Below are positions 8,650-17,232 of a stretch of 64,000 nucleotides of DNA, one piece after another. This stretch comes from Paenibacillus sp. FSL K6-3182 (GTDB lineage: Bacteria > Bacillota > Bacilli > Paenibacillales > Paenibacillaceae). A program made the translations under genes and the position numbers. Each line of letters begins with the position of its first letter. Positions within the stretch are counted from its first letter, which is position 1. Location of the stretch: contig NZ_CP150265.1 in assembly GCF_037976325.1 (NCBI RefSeq), positions 4,769,501 through 4,833,500 on the forward strand, in the 5' to 3' direction. Under the pieces are notes generated by a model. That model made no database searches. It was not told where the DNA came from and saw nothing but the letters and a program-made list of their open reading frames with translations.

Positions 8650-9207
8650 CTATTCGTCCAACCATTGCTGCACTTTATTGTCCATTTCTTTTTGCAAATT
8701 CTCTAAAATGCCGCTTTTATTATGCAGCATATCCAAATACTTTTTGGGAAACATTTTTTTCAACGAAGATTGATAAAGACTGCCGTCTTTCGGTTCAGTA
8801 TATTCGGTTACAACATATCCCTCTGCTTTTTTCTTCAAGCGAATGACCGCAGGCAAGGAATGCCCTGCTTGAATTTCTAGCCCCGAAAATTTATTAAATC
8901 CGCCAAAATAGGAATACATATACACCGTAATGATACCCGATGATTCGCTTGTGCCATAAACCTCATGCACCTCAAACTGTTTTTCCGTTTGATAGTAAAT
9001 TGAATCGTATTTTTGAATAATATAATTTGAAATAACTTCGTTCATATCATCTGATAACTGTTTTTCTTGATTGGAAGATTGCATCTCCTCAGACACGCTA
9101 GAGACCACTTTCCCACTGCTATTCGTTGTTCCATTATTCTCTTCCTTTTCGCAAGCACTAAGAATGCAAACCGCTGCTAGCAAAACAAACCAAATCTTGA
9201 ACCTCAC
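8650..9207 (-). CDS. Hypothetical lipoprotein
   Basis: About 185 residues. The likely start is the GTG at 9207, seven bases after GGAGGG. A signal peptide with a lipobox (ILSAC) is followed by a Ser/Glu/Asn-rich linker, so the mature protein should be tethered to the outer face of the membrane. The C-terminal half (GYVVTEYTEPKDGSLY, then a LKKMFPKKY stretch) resembles a small domain found in Bacillota lipoproteins and after BlaR-type peptidases, but I cannot name the family with confidence. No operon partner; it has its own terminator. Confidence 0.8.
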   Translation of the reverse strand: MRFKIWFVLLAAVCILSACEKEENNGTTNSSGKVVSSVSEEMQSSNQEKQLSDDMNEVISNYIIQKYDSIYYQTEKQFEVHEVYGTSESSGIITVYMYSYFGGFNKFSGLEIQAGHSLPAVIRLKKKAEGYVVTEYTEPKDGSLYQSSLKKMFPKKYLDMLHNKSGILENLQKEMDNKVQQWLDE

Positions 9208-9331
9208 CAAAAATCCCTCCTCTTCATCCTCATCATCATAGACTCTTTAATGATTACTTAGGTTGCATTTATGGAGAAATTATCCACTGCATTCGAATGC
9301 CCATCTATCTATTTTCCGCTCGTTTATCGTT

Positions 9332-10186
9332 CTATTGCTTATTCAAGTTCTTCCGAAATTCCGTAGGCGATTGTCCGCTCCATTTGTGAAATTGCTTCGT
9401 AAAAAAGAGCGGGTCATTAAATCCAACAGATGAGGCAATCTGGGCGATCGTAAGCTCGCCTTCAAGCAGCTCCTCTGCTTTCTTCATTCGTACCTTTTGT
9501 AAATATTGCATGGGCGGCAGCCCCGTCGCATCCTTGAACAGCCTCGTTAAATGCGCGCGATGATAGCCGAGTGTTTGAGCGATTCCTTCAATAGAGAGCT
9601 GCTGTCCATATTGGAGCGATATGAGGCGAATTGCCTGATCAATTTGGCGGTAAGAACGAGATTCTGGTACGATCTCTTCGGTTATTCTCGTAAGGTTCAT
9701 TCGTCCAAGCTCATGAAATATTAATCTCAGCCAGCCCGAAGCTTCCATATTGCCAAGCGCTGGGGCATTCGTTTTCTCCATACCTTTGCGTATTTTCCGA
9801 AACATCCGATAAATCGTCGGCAGCGAGAATCCACGTATAACAGCAAGGTCTGGCGTGATCCCAATCGAACGAAGAGAAGCTTCCACGATATCTCCCGAGA
9901 AGGCTACCCATGTATATTTCCAAGGATTGTGCAGGCTTGCCTCGTATTTGACCAGAATATCCGGAAAAATGATGAAGGCATCCCCCGCGCTGCAAGAGTA
10001 CGTCTTCCCCAGCGCTTCAAATGTGCCTTCCCCATCCAGTACAATGTGAATTAAATAATAATCATGAACAGCCGGTCCTATAAAATGGCCCGCGACCGGT
10101 TCGCCGATTCCGCTGAACAAGACCGACATTTCGCCTTTCAGCGGAGCTGTATTAATACTCATGGTTATACGATGATGCGTTTCCAT
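9332..10186 (-). CDS. AraC-family transcriptional regulator of the GH4 gene
   Basis: 284 residues. The N-terminus is a cupin-like sugar-sensing domain (HDYYLIHIVLDGEGTFE, SCSAGDAFIIFPD). The C-terminal 100 residues carry the two helix-turn-helix motifs of AraC/XylS: IEGIAQTLGYHRAHLTRLFK, and IAQIASSVGFNDPLFFTKQF with the closing SGQSPTEFRK. It is divergent from the alpha-galactosidase gene, with about 150 bp between them, so it probably activates that gene in response to galactosides or melibiose. Confidence 0.92.
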   Translation of the reverse strand: METHHRITMSINTAPLKGEMSVLFSGIGEPVAGHFIGPAVHDYYLIHIVLDGEGTFEALGKTYSCSAGDAFIIFPDILVKYEASLHNPWKYTWVAFSGDIVEASLRSIGITPDLAVIRGFSLPTIYRMFRKIRKGMEKTNAPALGNMEASGWLRLIFHELGRMNLTRITEEIVPESRSYRQIDQAIRLISLQYGQQLSIEGIAQTLGYHRAHLTRLFKDATGLPPMQYLQKVRMKKAEELLEGELTIAQIASSVGFNDPLFFTKQFHKWSGQSPTEFRKNLNKQ

Positions 10187-10334
10187 CCATGCACCTCCAA
10201 TAAGCTGACTTCTCTAAGCATACTAAATGATGCAACATTTCTCCATATAATGCTTCGTTCCTTCCATATTCATTTGCAGTTGTTCTCCTTATACTAAAAG
10301 AGTCAGCAATCATCCAATAGGAGGCTATTGTCTA

Positions 10335-11633
10335 ATGTCTAAAATTACTTTTATCGGCGCAGGAAGCAGTGTTTTTGCCAAAAACATTCTTGGAGATGTC
10401 ATGCAAACACCTGCACTGCAAGGTTTTGAAATCGCTTTATTTGACATTGATGCGGAGCGTCTTCTCGATTCCGAGCAAATGCTGCTTAATATTAAAAAAA
10501 CAAGTGAAAGCACTTGCCAAATTAAAGCTTATACCGACCGGAAAGAAGCGCTTCGCGGTGCCAAATACATCGTAAACGCCATTCAAGTAGGCGGCTATGA
10601 TCCGTGTACGATTACCGATTTCGAGATTCCAAAAAAATACGGCTTGCGCCAAACGATTGCCGATACCGTAGGCATTGGCGGCATTTTCCGTAATCTACGC
10701 ACGATTCCTGTGATGCTGGATTTCGCTCGCGATATTAACGAGGTTTGTCCAGATGCCCTGTTCCTTAACTACACCAACCCAATGGCCGTGCTCACGAATG
10801 TCATGAACACCTATGGCGGCGTGAAAACGGTTGGCTTATGCCACAGTGTACAAGTTTGTGTACCGCATTTATTTGATCATTTGGGTATGGACACAACGGG
10901 CGTTAAGTACAAAATTGCAGGCATCAACCATATGGCATGGCTGCTTGAAGCAAGCAAAGACGGAGTTGATCTTTACCCGGAAATCAAACGCCGTGCAGCC
11001 GAGAAGCAATTGGAGAAACATCATGATATGGTTCGTTACGAGCTCATGCTGAAATTCGGCTACTATATCACCGAATCTTCCGAGCACAATGCGGAATACC
11101 ATCCATACTTCATCAAACGGAACTATCCAGAGCTGATCGAGCGTTTCAACATTCCTCTCGATGAGTATCCTCGCCGCTGTGTTAGTCAAATTGAAGGCTG
11201 GAAATCCATGCGCGATTCACTTATTAATGACAGCAAGCTTGAGCACTGCCGCAGCCATGAATATGCTTCTTACATTCTCGAAGCAATTGAAACGAACAAC
11301 CCGTTCAAAATTGGCGGCAACGTGATGAATACTGGACTTATTACGAATCTGCCGAAGGAAGCATGCGTAGAAGTGCCATGCCTCGTTGATGCGAATGGCG
11401 TTACACCAACCTATGTTGGCGACCTTCCGCCACAGCTTGCAGCATTAAACCGTACGAACATCAACACGCAGCTATTAACGATCGAAGCGGCAATTACTGG
11501 CAAGCGGGATCATATTTATCACGCTGCAATGCTTGATCCGCATACCTCAGCAGAATTGTCTATGGATGACATTGTATCGCTTTGTGATGAGCTCATCGAA
11601 GCTCATGGCAGCTGGCTCCCAAGCTATAAATAA
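10335..11633 (+). CDS. melA: Alpha-galactosidase, glycoside hydrolase family 4
   Basis: 432 residues, full length for GH4. The NAD+-binding Rossmann motif FIGAGSSVFAKNILGD is at the N-terminus. The metal-binding Cys and His of GH4 are in VGLCHSVQ and GINHMAW, and NYTNPMA is also typical. The overall sequence matches the MelA branch. GH4 enzymes cleave by an NAD+- and Mn2+-dependent oxidation-elimination mechanism in the cytoplasm. AGGAGG lies 10 bp before ATG. It would remove alpha-1,6-galactose from imported melibiose-type or galactomannan oligosaccharides, which fits the mannan locus further along. GH4 also contains alpha-glucosidases and alpha-galacturonidases, so specificity is probable, not proven. 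Confidence 0.9.
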   Translation: MSKITFIGAGSSVFAKNILGDVMQTPALQGFEIALFDIDAERLLDSEQMLLNIKKTSESTCQIKAYTDRKEALRGAKYIVNAIQVGGYDPCTITDFEIPKKYGLRQTIADTVGIGGIFRNLRTIPVMLDFARDINEVCPDALFLNYTNPMAVLTNVMNTYGGVKTVGLCHSVQVCVPHLFDHLGMDTTGVKYKIAGINHMAWLLEASKDGVDLYPEIKRRAAEKQLEKHHDMVRYELMLKFGYYITESSEHNAEYHPYFIKRNYPELIERFNIPLDEYPRRCVSQIEGWKSMRDSLINDSKLEHCRSHEYASYILEAIETNNPFKIGGNVMNTGLITNLPKEACVEVPCLVDANGVTPTYVGDLPPQLAALNRTNINTQLLTIEAAITGKRDHIYHAAMLDPHTSAELSMDDIVSLCDELIEAHGSWLPSYK

Positions 11634-11639
11634 ACGAAT

Positions 11640-11688
11640 AGGCAGACGAGTGCATCGTTATTCATGCACTTGTCTGCCTTGTTTTTTT
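11640..11688 (+). terminator. Strong rho-independent terminator after GH4
   Basis: 16-bp stem AGGCAGACGAGTGCAT / ATGCACTTGTCTGCCT with one G-T pair, followed by a T-run. Confidence 0.9.
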
Positions 11689-11776
11689 CCAGTAACCTTC
11701 ACCATCATATGGGCAAACACATATCCTATCCCAGTAAACATTTAACCAGCTAATGAAAGAGGGGCAGGATTTACAA

Positions 11777-12550
11777 ATGACTTCTTATATGGACTATACG
11801 TCTCCACAAACGGAATTTGCTTATGATTTGAACAATAGTACTTTTTTCAAAAAAGATCCATACAACTACATCAACTTGCTTTCAGTGAAGCAATTGAATA
11901 CGTTAGGGAATTCGTCGCTTCTTGATATCTACCTTAGCAAAAGCAATGTCGTTGAGCCTCATTACCATCAGAATGCCTCTGAACTCGTATATTGCATATC
12001 AGGATCAGCAGAAATAGCGCTTATGAACCCTTTTACGAACGAGTTCCTTCATTACTTGGTACAACCTGCTCAAGTCGTCAACATTCCGCAAGGCTGGTGG
12101 CACTATGAAATGGCGACCGTCGATAATACTCATCTGCTAGCCATCTTTGATGCGCCAATCCCAGAAGTTATTTTTGGCTCCGATATTTTAAGATTAACTC
12201 CAACCAACATCCTTGCGTATACCTACTGCTTAGATCAAGAAAAATTAGAAAATGCGTTAGCACCTTTAAAGGACACCGTTATTTTGGGACCTCCGAGCAA
12301 TTGCAGCTATAATCCCGTACAAGGCCAAAGCAAAAATATGCAAAAGCCTAATCAAGCTCCAATACAGCAGCAAGCTCCAGTGCAATCGAATCAAGTATTG
12401 CAATCCAATCAAGTATTGCAGCCAAACCAAACGTTGCCGTCCAATAAAGCATATCAGCCTAATCAAGCTATTCAATCTAACCAAGCTAAACCTAACCAAG
12501 GCTATTACAATCAAATGTATGGCCATCAGTATTATCAGCATCCATATTAA
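11777..12550 (+). CDS. Cupin-domain protein with Asn/Gln-rich C-terminal tail
   Basis: About 257 residues from the ATG at 11777, preceded by AGAGGGGCAGGA; an ATG at 11753 lacks a ribosome site. Residues 40-150 are a single cupin barrel: HYHQNASELVYCISGSAEI holds the metal-binding H-x-H and E, and VNIPQGWWHYEM the second motif. The last 80 residues are low complexity, with repeated QSNQ, QPNQ and PNQA blocks ending in a Tyr/His-rich tail (YNQMYGHQYYQ). There is no signal peptide. Oxalate-decarboxylase-like cupins with sticky Gln/Asn/Tyr tails occur in spore coats, so a coat or spore-associated role is possible. Function unproven. Confidence 0.8.
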   Translation: MTSYMDYTSPQTEFAYDLNNSTFFKKDPYNYINLLSVKQLNTLGNSSLLDIYLSKSNVVEPHYHQNASELVYCISGSAEIALMNPFTNEFLHYLVQPAQVVNIPQGWWHYEMATVDNTHLLAIFDAPIPEVIFGSDILRLTPTNILAYTYCLDQEKLENALAPLKDTVILGPPSNCSYNPVQGQSKNMQKPNQAPIQQQAPVQSNQVLQSNQVLQPNQTLPSNKAYQPNQAIQSNQAKPNQGYYNQMYGHQYYQHPY

Positions 12551-12576
12551 TAACTTAAACCCACAAAAGCCGACAA

Positions 12577-12628
12577 AAAAAAGAGGGAACCCAAGCAGTC
12601 CGTTGCTTCGGGTCACCCTCTTCTTTAT
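12577..12628. terminator. Bidirectional terminator between the cupin gene and the GH2 gene
   Basis: AAGAGGG-(A)-ACCC-AAGCA ... TGCTT-(C)-GGGT-(CA)-CCCTCTT stem flanked by A-run and T-rich tract; it serves the convergent cupin and GH2 genes. Confidence 0.85.
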
Positions 12629-12651
12629 TGTAAGCAGAATCTAACGAAATG

Positions 12652-15600
12652 TTACCCCAGAATCCATCTTGCAAGCATCGCGATATCCACAATATCAATT
12701 TTGCCATCCGCATTTAGATCGGATTTCTTATATTGCGACCAATTCGGATCTGCGCTTGTTTTGCCATATGCAGATGCTACGATGCCGAGGTCGCCAATCG
12801 ATACCTTATTGTCGTTATTAATATCGCCTGACAATTTGGAAGCTTGGAACGTCGTCACTGCCGCACTTAGCTGAGCAATAGCTGCGCTCACTTGCGCTTC
12901 GCTTGCATTCGGGTTAACGGCAACGGCTTTCGCTGTGGCAATGGCTTCACCAAACGCTGCTTTTGCTGCTGCCGGATATTGACCAGGCTGTGTGCCGACT
13001 ACCGCTCCATCGTAAATGGCTTCCGCTGCGGCTATCACCTGATTTAAGCCCGTCACATCAACAACGGCACTAATTTGCAGCGTATGGGATGCTGATTTTG
13101 CTTCAAGTTCTTCTCCCAAGCTATTAGCAACTGTAAAGTCGCTAATTTGAATGGCTGTATTGCCTGTGCTCCCCGTAACAGCTGCCAAGAAGCTCAGCTT
13201 CAGCCATTCCGAATTGGCATCAATGCCTTTGCCTTGACCTGCAGCTACAATCCTCACCTTGCCGGGCTCGATAACCTTTTGCTCAAGGATGCTGAAATCC
13301 TGCTGCAAGGAGGTTGCGCCAGTCAGCGTTAATTTCGCAGCATCGAAGCTAACTGTTAAAATTTGCGCATACAGCTTTGAATATTTCTCCTCCGTTACGC
13401 CTGACAATCCAACCGTTGCATCGAAGGATTGACCCGCTTTCACCAGTGCCGCTACGGCAATCGTAGCTGTCGCGTCTTTCACAGCAGGAGGTACTACAGA
13501 AGCTGCGAAGTCAGCAACCGATTTGCCGAGTGCCGCCAACGCTGCATCTACTGCCGCTTGATCTGCAGTTGCAAGAGCCAATACGTCTTTAGCTGTTGCG
13601 ATTGAAGCAGCAAATGCATCTTTTGCAGACTGCGGATATTGACCGGGCTCTGTACCTGCAACAGCGGAATTAAGTTTGGCTTCAGCAGATACAACTGCCG
13701 CTTGAAGCGCTGTTTTATCCGACAATTGAGCAGGACCAACCGAGAAATAATCGAAATTCGCTTGGATTGACGTTTTATCACCCGAAGATAAACCATAGAA
13801 GCCGATTTTCAAATTGCTTAAATTAACAGTCATCGGGTCTGCCGCAGGTTTCCATGCGCTGCCATCCCAATAGAAAGTAGAAACGACATTGCCTACCTTC
13901 TTGATTTGCAAATAGGACGTATCGTAACCTGGATGGCTGACCATGTTTGTCGCTTTAACATAAACCGCATTTTTCTCATATGCGGTTTCGAGGCTTTTGC
14001 CAGTTGTAGCTTCCGTATCCCAAACATGGCCCAGCTTAACGTAATTGTCCTCATTTTGCCAAATGAACAGTCCCGCTTGCTGGAAGTTTTTGCGTACAGG
14101 AGCTTCCACTTTTGTTGTAATGACGAAGTCGCCTGCTGGCGCATCCTTTAAAAATATGTTCGGCAAGTTATTTGAATTTCCGAATGTGTCGCCTGGTGAA
14201 GTGTCCAAGCTTAAAAAGCCTGGTTTGCGTGTCAGCGACCATTTGGAGTTGTCTGCTTTAAAGACAGACCAAGCTCTGTCTAGCGTCGCCTCATTAAACG
14301 GATCAACGGAAGAACCCGCCGGAATGGGATCGTTTACCGATACAAAAAATTGCTCACGCGCGTTTTGGAGAGATTTAAGGACTGTTTGAATTTGTGCAGG
14401 CATTGCAGCCTCATCTTGAGCTGTCTCGCGAGCTAAATCAATGACAGCCTTAAAGGAATCAGCAGTCGATTTCTCATATTCGCCGGCTCCTGCGCCTATT
14501 TTCGCGAGATTCAGCATTCCTTCTGCTCTGGCAATTTCAGCGAGCAAATCCCCTTTGGTTGCTGTGCCGATGAGCTCACGGTGCGCGGTCGCAATTCGAT
14601 CAAAATCCATTTTTTCAACCTTGCGATCGTAAGACAATAAGCCGTTAATTTCATATTCCACATCTGTAATTTGTGTGTAAATGGCTGCGCTCAGGCCTGA
14701 TTCCTTCAGCTGCTTCAGCCTGTTGATGTAGGCGATATAAGTAGAAGTCAGCTGTTCTTTGCTATTCATTAATTGATAGGAGAATACGAGTGGGCTCCAT
14801 TCATGCCCTGGGACATGCAAGCCTAAACCGCCATATTCGCCAAGCACAGCTGCCCTTGTATCGCTGTAATTCGGAGCGCCGGGATCAGGATAGCGATGAA
14901 TATCATTCAAATCGCCGACGCCCGCATCCCACCAGCCGCTTGTGCTGTTAACGAGCCTAGTCGAATCAAGGCTTTTTACATAGCTGGTAGCATCCTTCGT
15001 CATTTGCCCGCCTTGATCAAATTGTCCCCAGCCTTCATTAAACACCGTCCACACAATGATCGATGTCACGCTGCGCAATTGATCGACCATCTCTTTGTAT
15101 TCTTTAAACCACTGCGTCTTCGTTGCTTGTGTAATATCTGACCCTTTATTTCCTTGACGATCCTCAAGGCTAGGCATATCCTGCCATACGAGTACGCCTA
15201 GCTTATCTGCCCAATAATACCAGCGTGCAGGCTCCACCTTAATATGCTTGCGAATCGTATTCATGCCGACGCGTTTAACCGCCTCGATATCAAATTTCAA
15301 TGCTTCGTCCGTAGGTGCCGTGTATATGCCGTCCGGCCAAAAACCTTGATCAAGCGGACCCATCTGGAAGACGAATTTCCCATTTACTAGCGGCCTTGTT
15401 ATACCGTCTACCTTGCCGAGCGTAATCTCTCTCATGCCAAAATAGCTTGAAACCTCGTCTACCGTTTGTGCTCCATCCTTCAGATACACCTTTAAATCAT
15501 ATAGATAAGGATCATCTGGGGACCAAAGCCGTGCATTTGGAACTGCCACTGCAATCTCAGCTCCAGCTGCTCCTGTTGCGGTTCCCACCACTTTTCCATT

Positions 15601-17169
15601 TTCCAAAACAACTGCTTCAATCGTTTGTCCTTCAACGCCGATAGCAGCTGCCTTCAGCTTCAAGATGCCGTTTTGAATATCTGTTACCATGTCGAGTTTA
15701 TCGATATGTGCAGCGGCTACAGGCTCAAGCCACACCGTTTGCCATATACCCGATACGGAGGTATACCAAATGCCGCCGAGTTTTTTGACCGTTTGCTTGC
15801 CAACCGCTTGGTCTGCTCCCATATCCGTCTCATCCAGTACATGGACGATAAGCTCATTTTCCCCAGGCACAAGATAATCCGTAATATCAAAGCTAAATGA
15901 GGTATAACCTCCCTTATGGCTGCCTACCGATTGTCCATTGACATACACCGTTGCCAAGTAATCAACCGCGCCAAAATTCAGCTTCACTCGCTCACCATCC
16001 CAGCTCTCAGGTACGGTAAAGGAGCGCTTATACCACATGAGATCCTCAACGCGGTTAATGCCCGAAAGCTTTGCTTCTGCTGCAAACGGAACAAGAATTT
16101 TCTCCTTCAGCACTTGACCTACAGGAACAGCTTCTCCTTTCTGGGCTGCTTGGAACTCCCATTCCCCATTCAAATTCATCCATTTTTCACGCGCTAATTG
16201 TGGTCTTGGGTATTCAGGCAGTACGTTTTCTTTGTCTACATCCTCCGCCCAAGGGGACATGATCTGATATTTCGAACCATTGTAGACAGGTTTATCGAAG
16301 CTAGCTACAGCAGCTCCCGCCACCGTTTCCAGTCCGCCTTTGCCATCGTAGATTACTTTAACATTGCCTACATCCTTAGAGTACATTGGATCTTTCAGCA
16401 GTACGGTGACGACTTTATCGTCCCCATCCTTCAAAGCTGCCGACAGAATAGGCAAATCGCCCGTCACGATACGCAATTTCAGATGCTTAACAAATTCAGC
16501 AGTGATTGGCTTCAAAGATTGTTGGAATGGCAGCTCAACTTGCAAACCATCCTCGGACACGATACCTCCAAGCGCGAAACCGTCTGGCAAGTAAAACGCT
16601 TCTGTTGGAACTGCCTCCTTCGCTAAGCTCTTGCTAGACCAGCGCAGGTGAACATTCGAGCCGCCCGTGTCTTCGAACAACTCCAGCTTAATGCTGTATT
16701 TCTGACCTGCAACCAAAGTGACAGGCTTTGAAGTTTGCTCTTTGTCCCAGTCCGCTATCCAGTGGTCGATCGTAAGCTTATTATCAACCCAAAGTCGGAA
16801 GCCATTATCACCTGTAATGTAAAAGGTATAGTCCTCAGAAAGCTTAGGCTGAATGAAACCAGTCCATCTGATGCCGACGCGATCTTCTTGTCCTGTAAAC
16901 ATTTTGATAGCCGGCTCTAAATTGGAAATATCCAAATTCGAATCGTAGCCAGCTCCTTTAAAGGTTCCAAAAGCAAAATTGGGCGGCCCTCCCGCAGTGA
17001 AATATTCAGCCATCAGCCCATGCTGCTGCGAAGCTGCCATCCCCCCTGCATCTGCTGCCGCAGCCCGGGGTGCAAAGGAGATTGCGGAAGCTACTATACT
17101 AAATATCATAGATAATGCCACAAGCGTACTCATTGTTTTTCTTATATTCAACATGAACGGAACCTCCAA
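12652..17169 (-). CDS. Giant secreted GH2 glycosidase: PA14-GH2-FIVAR-LamG-like-FIVAR-cohesin-FIVAR-dockerin
   Basis: 1505 residues. Order of parts: signal peptide (to about 40); PA14 carbohydrate-binding domain (about 50-190, LWVDNKLTIDHW); GH2 sugar-binding, Ig-like and TIM-barrel domains (about 320-870) with probable acid/base E712 in FNEGWGQFD and nucleophile E778 in LGEYGG; a FIVAR-like helical segment; a concanavalin-like domain (about 960-1150); a second FIVAR (GTEPGQYPQSAK); a cohesin-like beta-sandwich (about 1228-1367, DNA 13069-13488); a third FIVAR (GTQPGQYPAAAK); and a type I-like dockerin (1448-1505) with two intact calcium loops, DINNDNKVSIGD and DLNADGKIDIVD. Substrate is probably a beta-galactoside or related plant glycan; the GH2 subgroup is uncertain. 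It is the last gene of the operon that starts with the cohesin-SLH gene and lies 63 bp after GH127. Confidence 0.9.
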   Translation of the reverse strand: MEVPFMLNIRKTMSTLVALSMIFSIVASAISFAPRAAAADAGGMAASQQHGLMAEYFTAGGPPNFAFGTFKGAGYDSNLDISNLEPAIKMFTGQEDRVGIRWTGFIQPKLSEDYTFYITGDNGFRLWVDNKLTIDHWIADWDKEQTSKPVTLVAGQKYSIKLELFEDTGGSNVHLRWSSKSLAKEAVPTEAFYLPDGFALGGIVSEDGLQVELPFQQSLKPITAEFVKHLKLRIVTGDLPILSAALKDGDDKVVTVLLKDPMYSKDVGNVKVIYDGKGGLETVAGAAVASFDKPVYNGSKYQIMSPWAEDVDKENVLPEYPRPQLAREKWMNLNGEWEFQAAQKGEAVPVGQVLKEKILVPFAAEAKLSGINRVEDLMWYKRSFTVPESWDGERVKLNFGAVDYLATVYVNGQSVGSHKGGYTSFSFDITDYLVPGENELIVHVLDETDMGADQAVGKQTVKKLGGIWYTSVSGIWQTVWLEPVAAAHIDKLDMVTDIQNGILKLKAAAIGVEGQTIEAVVLENGKVVGTATGAAGAEIAVAVPNARLWSPDDPYLYDLKVYLKDGAQTVDEVSSYFGMREITLGKVDGITRPLVNGKFVFQMGPLDQGFWPDGIYTAPTDEALKFDIEAVKRVGMNTIRKHIKVEPARWYYWADKLGVLVWQDMPSLEDRQGNKGSDITQATKTQWFKEYKEMVDQLRSVTSIIVWTVFNEGWGQFDQGGQMTKDATSYVKSLDSTRLVNSTSGWWDAGVGDLNDIHRYPDPGAPNYSDTRAAVLGEYGGLGLHVPGHEWSPLVFSYQLMNSKEQLTSTYIAYINRLKQLKESGLSAAIYTQITDVEYEINGLLSYDRKVEKMDFDRIATAHRELIGTATKGDLLAEIARAEGMLNLAKIGAGAGEYEKSTADSFKAVIDLARETAQDEAAMPAQIQTVLKSLQNAREQFFVSVNDPIPAGSSVDPFNEATLDRAWSVFKADNSKWSLTRKPGFLSLDTSPGDTFGNSNNLPNIFLKDAPAGDFVITTKVEAPVRKNFQQAGLFIWQNEDNYVKLGHVWDTEATTGKSLETAYEKNAVYVKATNMVSHPGYDTSYLQIKKVGNVVSTFYWDGSAWKPAADPMTVNLSNLKIGFYGLSSGDKTSIQANFDYFSVGPAQLSDKTALQAAVVSAEAKLNSAVAGTEPGQYPQSAKDAFAASIATAKDVLALATADQAAVDAALAALGKSVADFAASVVPPAVKDATATIAVAALVKAGQSFDATVGLSGVTEEKYSKLYAQILTVSFDAAKLTLTGATSLQQDFSILEQKVIEPGKVRIVAAGQGKGIDANSEWLKLSFLAAVTGSTGNTAIQISDFTVANSLGEELEAKSASHTLQISAVVDVTGLNQVIAAAEAIYDGAVVGTQPGQYPAAAKAAFGEAIATAKAVAVNPNASEAQVSAAIAQLSAAVTTFQASKLSGDINNDNKVSIGDLGIVASAYGKTSADPNWSQYKKSDLNADGKIDIVDIAMLARWILG

Positions 17170-17232
17170 AGATTCATAGTATCGATACCCAAATCTAGTG
17201 GAGGAAGTGATGCGCCTTCCCCCTTGTACCGT

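Noticed and set aside
12266..12616. Minus-strand 116-codon frame opposite the cupin tail
   Set aside because: A hydrophobic Leu/Ile repeat that is just the reverse complement of the Asn/Gln repeats and the terminator.
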